Program-made: the position numbers and the translations under genes | The notes under the pieces: generated by a model | Database searches by the model: none | Seen by the model: the letters and a program-made list of their open reading frames with translations, nothing else | What the model was told of the DNA's origin: nothing | Shown: piece by piece, positions 17,901 through 24,000 of the stretch | Layout of the letters: each line of letters begins with the position of its first letter | Numbering within the stretch: position 1 is the stretch's first letter | Source: CAZJHX01 sp964545715 | GTDB lineage: Bacteria > Myxococcota_A > UBA9042 > GCA-2863065 | Length of the DNA stretch: 37,076 nucleotides | Direction of reading: 5' to 3' | Assembly (NCBI GenBank): GCA_964545715.1 | Contig: CAZJHX010000104.1 | Location: 1 to 37,076 of the forward strand

Positions 17901-19940
17901 CGCCGCCAGACCGCAGTAGTTGTCGCACCAGGTGCCGCAGACGTTGCCGCCCGACGGACCCGCGTGATCGCAGTGGATGGCCGCGTTCTCGTCGCTGGCC
18001 GACGCCACGCCCGCGTGGTAGGTCCGGCAGCCGACGGTGTTGCCGTCGACGTCATCCACGGTGCCCAGGGGAATCGCCCCGGCGCCGCCGCAGTAGGACA
18101 AGCACGCGCCCTCGCTGGAGAACTGCTCGTTGTCGCCCGTGCACGCCGCCGTCACCGCCGCGCAGTAGTCGGCGCAGTCGCCGGGCGCCGGGGGATCCAC
18201 ACAGACGTCGCCGCCGTCCACGCCGCCGTGCGGACAGTGAACGCCGCCGGAGTCGGGCTTGTCGCTGCCCGCGACGCCCAGATGGTAGATCTTGCACTGG
18301 ACCGTGGCGCCGGCGGAGTCGTTGGTCGCCCCGGCGTCCGAGTAATCCGCGCACGCGGCCAGGCACGCATCGCCATCGTCAAACAGCGCGTCATCACCCG
18401 TGCAGTTGGCGGCCGCGAGGTCGCAGTAGTTCTCGCACCAGGTGCCGCAGACGCCGCCGCCCGACGGACCGGCGTGATCACAGTGGATGCCCGCCGCCGC
18501 CTCGTTCATGCCGGCCACGCCCGCGTGGTAGATGCGACAGCCCAACGTGTTGCCCTCGGTGTCGCCATTGGTGCCCGCAGGCAGGGAGGCCCAGGTCCCG
18601 CAGTACGCCAGGCACGCCGCCTCATCCGGATACTGAGCGTTGTCGCCCGTGCAGGACGCGCTGACCGCCGCGCAGTAGTCTTCGCAAGCCGGCGGGTCGA
18701 CGCAGACCCCACCGCCGTCGACCGAGCCGTGCGGGCAGTGGGTCGCCGACGAGTCAGGCTTGTCGGTACCGGCCACGCCCAGGTGGTAGATCTTGCACTG
18801 CACGGTGCCGCCGGCCGTGGCCCCGGGCGCGCCCGCGTCGCTGTAGTCACCACAGGCCGTCATGCAGGCGTCGTTGTCGTCGAACAGCGCGTCGTCGCCG
18901 TCGCAGTTGGCCGCCGCAAGATCGCAGTAGTTTTCACACCACGTGCCGCAGACCCCGCCGCCGGACGGACCCGCGTGTGGGCAGTGCACGCCCGCGTTGT
19001 CGTCGCTCATGGCCGCGACGCCCGCATGATACGTACGGCAGCCCACGGTGTTGCCGTCGGTGTCGGCGGCGGTGCCCAGGGGAAGGGCGCCCGCGCCGCT
19101 GCAGTACGCCAGGCAGGCGTCCGCATCGGCGTATTGTGCGTTGTCACCGGTGCAGGCGGCGGTGACCGCGTCGCAGTACTCCTCACAGCTCGGGTCTTGC
19201 AGCTCGTCCACGCAGACGTCGCCGCCGTCCACGGAGCCGTGCGGGCAGTGCACGCCGGCCGACGAGGGCTTGTTCGTCCCCGCCACGCCCAGATGATAGA
19301 TACGGCACTGCACGCTGTTGCCGCTGGTGTCGGCGGGCTCCCCGTCAGCCGGCAGGGCCTCGCACGCCGCGGTGCACTCCGCGTCGTTATCGAAGATCGC
19401 GTCGTCACCCTGGCAGTTGACGCCCGACAGGTGGCACAGGTTCTCGCACCAGGTGCCGCAGGTGTCCGCCCCGCTGGGCCCCGCGTGTCCGCAGTGCAGC
19501 GCCGCATCGTCCGGGTTCTCCGCCGCCACGCTGGCGTGGTAGGCCCGACACCCGACGGTGTTGCCCGAGGTGTCACTCTCGTCGCCCATCGGGATCATCG
19601 CCACGTCCTGGCAATACGCCACGCAGGTGCCCGCGTCGGGGTACTGAGCGTTGTCGCCGGTGCATGCGGCCATGACGGTCTCGCAGTAGCTCTCGCAGCT
19701 CAGCTCGGGGTCCACGATGTCCCCGGTGTCGACCGTATCGGTGTCCGTATCCGTGTCGGTGTCCGTATCCGTGTCCGTGTCCGTGTCCGTGTCCGTGTCG
19801 GTCCCGGTGTCGGTGCCGGTATCGACACTGCCCGTCCCATCGTCCGCCGCCACTACGTCGGGCGTCTCGCCCTCCGTCGTGGTCTCCGGACAGCCCAACA
19901 AGGCCAATGTACCAACCAGTACGAGGCTGCGCTTGATCAT
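11691..19940 (-). CDS. Giant repeat lipoprotein: 20 eight-Cys/His modules, 6 PPC-like domains, 2 amicyanin-like cupredoxins
   Basis: 2749 residues. The start at 19940 follows AAGGGGAT and gives MIKRSLVLVGTLALLGC, a strong lipobox, then a (TD)n linker to about residue 75. The body is ten units of about 165 residues, each a homologous pair of modules with eight Cys. The signatures are CxxYC, CTGDNAQY, GNTVGCRTYHAGVA, HCPHAGPSG in the first half, and GTWCENYC, VQCRIYHLGVAG, HCPHG, DGGGVC in the second. Units 1-5 are contiguous (nt about 17175-19697). After that, units alternate with PPC-like beta-domains of about 130 residues (DSNLYVVTDC, TTYYVIVDG). The C-terminus has two cupredoxin domains, at about 12455-12730 and 11691-11945. 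Presumably a long, disulfide-stabilised, copper-carrying surface fibre; binding and electron transfer are inferred. I do not recognise a named family for the module. Confidence 0.85.
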   Translation of the reverse strand: MIKRSLVLVGTLALLGCPETTTEGETPDVVAADDGTGSVDTGTDTGTDTDTDTDTDTDTDTDTDTDTDTVDTGDIVDPELSCESYCETVMAACTGDNAQYPDAGTCVAYCQDVAMIPMGDESDTSGNTVGCRAYHASVAAENPDDAALHCGHAGPSGADTCGTWCENLCHLSGVNCQGDDAIFDNDAECTAACEALPADGEPADTSGNSVQCRIYHLGVAGTNKPSSAGVHCPHGSVDGGDVCVDELQDPSCEEYCDAVTAACTGDNAQYADADACLAYCSGAGALPLGTAADTDGNTVGCRTYHAGVAAMSDDNAGVHCPHAGPSGGGVCGTWCENYCDLAAANCDGDDALFDDNDACMTACGDYSDAGAPGATAGGTVQCKIYHLGVAGTDKPDSSATHCPHGSVDGGGVCVDPPACEDYCAAVSASCTGDNAQYPDEAACLAYCGTWASLPAGTNGDTEGNTLGCRIYHAGVAGMNEAAAGIHCDHAGPSGGGVCGTWCENYCDLAAANCTGDDALFDDGDACLAACADYSDAGATNDSAGATVQCKIYHLGVAGSDKPDSGGVHCPHGGVDGGDVCVDPPAPGDCADYCAAVTAACTGDNEQFSSEGACLSYCGGAGAIPLGTVDDVDGNTVGCRTYHAGVASASDENAAIHCDHAGPSGGNVCGTWCDNYCGLAAANCEGDDALFADDDECQAACADFDAGGATGDTDGATVQCKIYHLGVAGLDKPDSSGVHCPHGGVDGGGVCVVPSDPASCDTYCAAVTSACTGDNAQYVDEADCNSHCADFGKIPLGTVDDTAGNTVGCRTYHAGVAATDDESAAIHCPHAGPSGGNVCGTWCDNYCHLALANCLEPNALFSDDAGCQAVCAGYPTVGAPGDTSGNSVQCKIYHLGVAGNDAAGGAATHCPHGDLDGGGVCVTAGDTCDLAIEVTSLPFSMQGDTSIAGANFNSNECEGQAFDGWGEASGDNVYMFTPDADGDYVFTLSDQSYDSSLYVASSCEQVQGNCLGANDVVGSGLTETLTLSLTAGTAYYVFIDGWSNTTNVSGTYTLSVDNAPPSCASYCALVTAACTGDNAQYADLDACLAYCTSEGSLPLGEFEDTDGNTVGCRTYHAGVASSSEENAEIHCPHAGPSGGNVCGTWCENYCHLADTNCDLFASDDDCTSACSDYDTSGTPGDTELDTVQCRIYHLGVAGNEDAGGAEVHCPHGGVDGGGVCVNPPVPGDQCLEAIDITGAGEFAGDTTDAEDDYGYSTGACPGEPGGWGDGAPDVAYAFSPTASGEYTITLDAGYDSNLYVVTNCDDVDGSCVAGDEKVGSGTIEKITGAFLADTTYFIIVDGWAAGASGTYTLTISDPTPTCEIYCEVIDAACTGDNAQYEDTDACVAYCETWGQLPVGTGADTSGNTIGCRTYHAGVAAEVDPEVHCKHAGPSGGAVCGSWCNNYCHLATTNCSGANELYADATACNDACGTFPISGSPGDTSGQTVQCKIYHLGVAGSDGATSAAIHCPHGTTDGGGVCSGPLGATCEDAFEVGALPFSISDTTSNASNDYSYAAGECPGESSGWGAGSSDEAYAFTPGADGSYTIDLTGSSFDSNLYVVTDCADVGGTCLGADDDITSNGTESLTLDLTAGTTYYVIVDGYNNSGNEDGAYTLDINGLGHNCQLPHVVSELPYENAGDTTGVGNDYSFGSGQCPGESGGWGGGSSDVVYSYTPKVGGSYVATVTGTSFDSALYVVTDCEDIGSSCLQADDDICSNCTESITVDLVAGTTYFFVVDGFSNNSNVDGAYNFTLALENAADPTCQAYCDVITSSCTGDNDQYADHAACMEYCGTFAQIPLGDSDDTSGNTVGCRTYHAAVAANIIPEVHCQHAGPSGANTCGTWCETYCQLATTNCTGGNELYADADACATACEDLADDGAPGDTDGDTLQCRIYHLGVAGNAAAGGGDVHCAHGAVDGGGVCVEPQGNTCANPFEVGELPFSAEGDTDGGGANYGYSSGECPGESSGWGAGSSDHAYAFTPADDGTYDITLTGSSFDSNLYLVTDCGDIGSSCLGADDQIGSNTTESLSLDLTAGTPYYIIVDGWSNSSDVNGAYTLTVNHAPPTCADYCAAITANCVDDNAQYTDEDACNAYCETWSQMAPGDVTDTDGDTIGCRLYHAGVAGITAPGLHCPHAGPSGGNVCGSWCDVYCGLAATNCSEGNELYADADTCTAACGAFADDGEPGATGGGSVQCRIYHLGVAGSDGDTSAAVHCPHGGIDGGGVCVAPEGDTCGNPFTIGDLPFNGTGDTSASPDNGASPGTCAPEGGWGSNAPDQVWAFTPTDSGDYTVTLEAPFDSHVYLVSACGDPGGSCLGADDKVGSNLIETFTVSLTGGQTYWIYVDGWGGGSAGTYSLSVEGQPAPPSLEIKVEGFKFVPDKVTVAPGTVVTWTFIDAAPHTVTSYEGSVGNITNDPLDSPFLSSSSDPNTYSYLFTDEGSYDYRCLPHAFMTGNVTVDDPNTVSCTKYCGKITANCTGDNAQYADLAACMSYCNTASSMPFGTADDKSGNTVGCRTYHAGVAADDPGLHCSHAGPSGGGVCGSWCEVYCQLDEANCTNFADNGACMAACAGFAADGEPGATSGDDVQCRIYHLGVAGSDKPTSAGVHCPHGDVDGGGVCVDQTGPTEVNVAVQGFAFNPPNITVSAGTKVIWTFMDGASHTATSSDGGPIDSPFLNSGSSPNTYEVTFDSPGTFNYFCKPHTFMKGSVTVE
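12455..12730 (-). other. Cupredoxin domain 1
   Basis: The domain starts LEIKVEGFKFVPDKV, has PHTVTS for the first His, and closes with YRCLPHAFMTGNVTV. This is the C-x2-H-x2-M ligand loop, as in domain 2. It sits between PPC-like domain 6 and repeat unit 10. Confidence 0.8.
13390..17465 (-). repeat. 41-bp identical blocks inside the giant repeat gene
   Basis: An identical 41-base block, encoding the junction around HCPHAGPSGGNVCG, occurs at 13390-13430, 16516-16556 and 17425-17465. A version differing only near its end occurs at about 17935. The blocks are in phase with the protein modules. Confidence 0.85.
19735..19815 (-). repeat. Hexanucleotide microsatellite encoding a (Thr-Asp)n linker
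   Basis: A run of GTGTCC/GTGTCG/GTATCC hexamers, read on the coding strand as Thr-Asp codon pairs, joins the lipid anchor to repeat unit 1. Its period of six keeps the frame whatever the copy number. Confidence 0.9.
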
Positions 19941-19982
19941 GCTTTATCCCCTTTATCCCTGCGTATCGCCGGAGGGGACTCT

Positions 19983-20022
19983 ACCCCCATTAACGGGACC
20001 GCATCAACCCGTTGACGGGGGT
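19983..20022. terminator. Long imperfect hairpin between ADP-ribosylglycohydrolase and giant lipoprotein genes
   Basis: The arms at 19983-19997 and 20008-20022 are 15 bases each with two non-Watson-Crick positions and a 10-base loop. The hairpin lies seven bases after the ADP-ribosylglycohydrolase stop and 42 bases before the giant gene start. There is no T-tract, so it may attenuate or protect mRNA rather than terminate. Confidence 0.45.
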
Positions 20023-20029
20023 TGCGGTT

Positions 20030-20920
20030 TCAGCTGCCAAAAGTCTCGTGCAAGCGCTTGCCCAACCCCGCGATTTCCTGCCGTGATTCCAGGTCCGCGA
20101 GCCGGATCTCCGGCAGCGCGCGCAGCCCGTTGTGGGCGCCGAACAGCGCGCCCGCCATCGCCCCGATCGTGTCGGTGTCCCCGCCGAGCTCCACGACGTA
20201 GCGCAGCAGCGCCTCAAAATCGTCGCGAAACCGCAGAAATGCGTAGATCGCCGTCACCACCGATTGATCCGCCAGAACGAAGGTTCCCAACCGCTTGCGC
20301 ACATCCGCGTGCGACGGCGTCGAGGTCAACCAACGTCGGGCCTGTGCCAGGCGCGACCGAAACGCGTCCTGCTCGCAGCCGCTCTCCAGCTCGGCCAGGA
20401 AGGCGTCGGGCTTCAGATCCGGGTCCAGCGCCAGCGCGGTCGCGCGTGCGATGAGAACGCCTCCCTCCACTCCGATCGGGTGCGCGTGGGTGATCGAGCT
20501 GGCCAGCGCAGCGGTGACGCTCAGGCGCTCGGGGTCGTCGTGAAAGGCAAGCCCCAACGGCGCCGCCCGCATAGCCGCACCGTTGCCCATCGAGCCGTCC
20601 GCAAAGACCACGACGTTGGCCTCGCGCCAGTTCATCCCCGTTTTGATCAGCGTTAGCGTCTTGAGCGCCCCGGGTCCGTACCCACGTTTCCAGTCCGCCC
20701 GCTCAGCCCAGAGCATCGCCAGGGCGTCCGGGTCCAGCGCGGCGTCGTCGACCAGCCACTGCGCCAGGCCGATCGCCATGTCGGTGTCGTCGGTCCACCG
20801 CAGCTTGCGTCCGACAAGAATGCGCCAGGTGACCTGCTCCAGAAGGCCGCCCTCGAACGGCGCACCCATCGCGTCACCCAGAGCCAGCCCAAGCAGCGCG
20901 CCTTTGAATCGATCCAACAT
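20030..20920 (-). CDS. ADP-ribosylglycohydrolase family protein
   Basis: A 296-residue cytosolic enzyme of the DraG/ARH superfamily, which removes ADP-ribose from proteins or small molecules using two metal ions. Motifs in order: GALLGLALGDAMGAPFEG (about 7-24), WTDDTDMAIG (first metal Asp pair), GSMGNGAAMR, a THAHP-type helix (SITHAHPIGVEGG), and GGDTDTIGAMAGALFGA (second metal site). All expected acidic metal ligands are present. The start at 20920 is chosen because MLDRFKGALLG is the normal N-terminus for the family and GGAAGG lies about nine bases upstream; longer in-frame starts run into the region opposite the next gene. It is 89 bases upstream of the giant lipoprotein gene, separated by a hairpin, and may or may not be co-transcribed with it. 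Confidence 0.92.
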   Translation of the reverse strand: MLDRFKGALLGLALGDAMGAPFEGGLLEQVTWRILVGRKLRWTDDTDMAIGLAQWLVDDAALDPDALAMLWAERADWKRGYGPGALKTLTLIKTGMNWREANVVVFADGSMGNGAAMRAAPLGLAFHDDPERLSVTAALASSITHAHPIGVEGGVLIARATALALDPDLKPDAFLAELESGCEQDAFRSRLAQARRWLTSTPSHADVRKRLGTFVLADQSVVTAIYAFLRFRDDFEALLRYVVELGGDTDTIGAMAGALFGAHNGLRALPEIRLADLESRQEIAGLGKRLHETFGS

Positions 20921-20948
20921 GCGCCACAGCCTTCCGCCCCATGGCTGA

Positions 20949-21058
20949 TTTGGCAAATGGCGCGTAGCCTGCGGGTCGCCGTCCACGCAGCTGGCCACGC
21001 CGTCGCCAAAGCCCTCGTCGACTTGTCCGCCGCAATCGTCGTCTTTGGCAAATGGCGC
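20949..21058. repeat. 15-bp direct repeat TTTGGCAAATGGCGC, two copies
   Basis: Identical copies lie at 20949-20963 and 21044-21058 in the 168-base gap between the divergent ADP-ribosylglycohydrolase and Cys-rich lipoprotein genes. A pair of regulator binding sites is possible. No clear sigma-70 promoter was seen. Confidence 0.5.
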
Positions 21059-21088
21059 TGGTCGGCGTGGTGGGTGTAGATTGGGGCC

Positions 21089-24000
21089 ATGATCAACATG
21101 ACGCATTTGCGCTCCTGCTGGGTGCTCCTCGGCTTGTGCTGGACGCTGGGCTGCGAGTCCGATCCGCCCGCGGTCGCGTCGACCGTCGGTGACGTCCCCC
21201 CAATCGGCGGCCTGGACAACGCTCCGGTCGCGCCCGACATCTACACCGGCCCCGACAGCGGCGCCGACGATCTGCCGGATGCGCCAACCCAGCCGTGCAA
21301 CGACAACGCCGACTGCGATAGCGGCTTCTGCGTGACGGGCCCAGACGGCAAGGTCTGCACGTTTGCGTGCGTGGAGATCTGCCCAGTGGGCTGGGGGTGC
21401 ACCGCCGTGCAGGGTGCCGGCACGGATCTCACCTACGTCTGCCTGCCGCGCTTCGTCACGCTGTGCCAGCCGTGCCGGGAGCACGCGGACTGTGACGCGC
21501 TACTTCAAGCCGGCGACTCGTTCTGCGTCAGTCGCGGGGCGGACGGCAGCTTCTGCGGCGGAGAGTGCGACCTGGGCGGCGCCAGCGCCACGGCCGTGTG
21601 CCCCCCGGGCTACGAGTGCTCGCCGTTTGACACCCCGGCGGGCGAAACGGTCGGGCAGTGCATACGCGTGAAGGGCGAGTGTCCCTGCTCCAAGGGGGCG
21701 GTCAATGCCGCGCTGTCCACGGACTGCCGTGTGGAAAACGCCCACGGCGCCTGCAACGGAACCCGGCGCTGCGATCCCGCCGGCCTCACGGACTGTGATG
21801 GGGCGACGCCCGCCGCAGAGCTCTGCGATGGGGTGGACCAGAACTGCAACGACGCCATCGACGAAGACACCGGCGGAGCGCCCTGCCCCATCGCCAACGA
21901 GGTGGGCGTGTGCCAGGGCGTCCAGGTCTGCCAGGAGGGGCAGCTGATCTGCGAGGGAGCGGCCGCCAAGATCGAGAGCTGCAACGGTGTGGACGATGAC
22001 TGCGACGGCACTGCGGACAACGGCAGCTGCGACGATCAGAACCCGTGCACAAACGACGACTGCAACGCCGAGACGGGCGAGTGCCTGCACGTGCCGGTGC
22101 CGGGCTCTTGCGACGACAGCAATGTATGCACCTTTGACGACACCTGCCTGGACGGGGTGTGCGCCGGCCTGGTGGCCGTGTGCGACGATGGCGAGCCCTG
22201 CACCGCGGACGCGTGCGATCCGGCCGCGGGATGCATCCATGCCCCGGCGACAGAGGGCGAGTGCGACGACGACGACCCCTGCACCGTGGACGAGTCCTGC
22301 GTGGCGGGCGCGTGCGTGGGCCAGGCGGCTGCTGACGGCGCTGAGTGCGACGACGGGGCGACCTGCACCGACGCGGACATATGCACCAACGGGACGTGCG
22401 CGGGCATCGTCACGCTTTGCGACGACCTGGACCCCTGCACAGACGAGACCTGCGTGGAGGGCCAGGGGTGCGTGGCCTCGTACAACGCCGCCCTGTGCGA
22501 CGACGGCGATGTCTGCACCATCGCAGATCACTGCGCGGGCGGCGCCTGCGTCGGCGGTGCGGTGCCGGCGTGTGACGACGGCAATCCCTGCACCACAGGT
22601 GCGTGCCAGCCAGGCGAGGGCTGCGCGTTCAGCCCGTCCGCCGGCGCGTGCGACGACGGCAACAAGTGCACCGACTCCGATGGCTGCCAGGCCGGCACGT
22701 GCTTGGGTACGCCGGTATCCTGTGACGACAACGAGCCGTGCACTCTGGACGGCTGTACGCCTTCCGACGGCTGCGTGCACGTGCCAAGCAATGCGCCATG
22801 CGATGACGGAGACCTATGCACGCAGTCAGACACCTGCGCCGCGGGAGTCTGCGTCGGCGGCGCACCGCTGAACTGCGACGACGGCAACGCCTGCACGGCG
22901 GACGGCTGTAGCGGCGAGGTGGGCTGCGGCCATGTCCCAACCGTGGCCGCCTGCGATGACGCCAACGCCTGCACCACCGGGGACGCCTGCCAGCAAGGCG
23001 TGTGCGTGGGCACCGCCATCGTCGACTGCAACGACGACACCGCGTGCACGCTGGATGGGTGCTCGCCGAGCACAGGCTGCACCCACGCGCCCAGCGCCGG
23101 TAACGGCTGCGACGACGACAACCCCTGCACCACGTCCGACACGTGCGACGACGGCGTCTGCGCCGGTGGCCCGCCGCTGTCGTGCAGCGACGGCAACCCG
23201 TGCACCGACGACGCGTGCGACCCTGCAGTGGGTTGCGTGTTCCAGCCGGCGGACGAGGGACCCTGCGACGACAGCAACGTCTGCACCACAACAGCGACGT
23301 GCGATGGGGGCGTGTGTGTCGGCCAGGATGTGCTGCCCTGCGACGACGGCAATGGCTGCACCGCGGACAGCTGCCATCCCAAGAGCGGCTGCCAACACGC
23401 AAAGGTCAACATCCCGTGCAACGACGAGAACCCATGCACCGGCGCGGATCAGTGTGCGGACGGCGCCTGTGAGCCCGGCCCTCCTGTCGTGTGCGACGAC
23501 CAGAACCCGTGCACTGCGGATGGTTGCGACCCCACGAGTGGCTGCGTGGCCACGCCGAACGACGCCGGCTCCTGCGACGACGGTAACCTGTGCACGACCC
23601 AGGACGGGTGCAGCGACGGCTTCTGCGTGGGAGTGAAGAGCCTCATCTGCGACGACGGCAACAGCTGCACCAGCGATAGCTGCCAGCCCAAGACGGGGTG
23701 TACGTATCTGCCTGTGGGAGGACCCTGCGACGACGGCAACATCTGCACGACTGGTGACCAGTGCGACGACGGCCAGTGCACGGCGGGCTCGCCCGTCTCA
23801 TGTGACGACCTGAACGCGTGCACGGCCGACAGCTGCGACGCCTCGCAAGGCTGCGTCCACGCGCCGCAGCCGGGCGCCTGCGATGACGGCAATGCCTGCA
23901 CGACCAGCGACGGCTGCGACGGTGGCGCCTGCGTGGGTGGGGACGCGCTGGGCTGCGACGATGAGGATGTGTGTACGACGGACGCGTGCCACCCCAAGAC

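Noticed and set aside
11950..19700. CRISPR-like or satellite appearance of regularly repeated DNA
   Set aside because: The repeats are about 240-500 bases, in coding phase, divergent, and part of one long open frame.
14694..20015. Very long + strand open frames opposite the giant repeat lipoprotein
   Set aside because: Val/Ala/Arg-rich mirrors of the repeat; periodicity is explained by the - strand modules.
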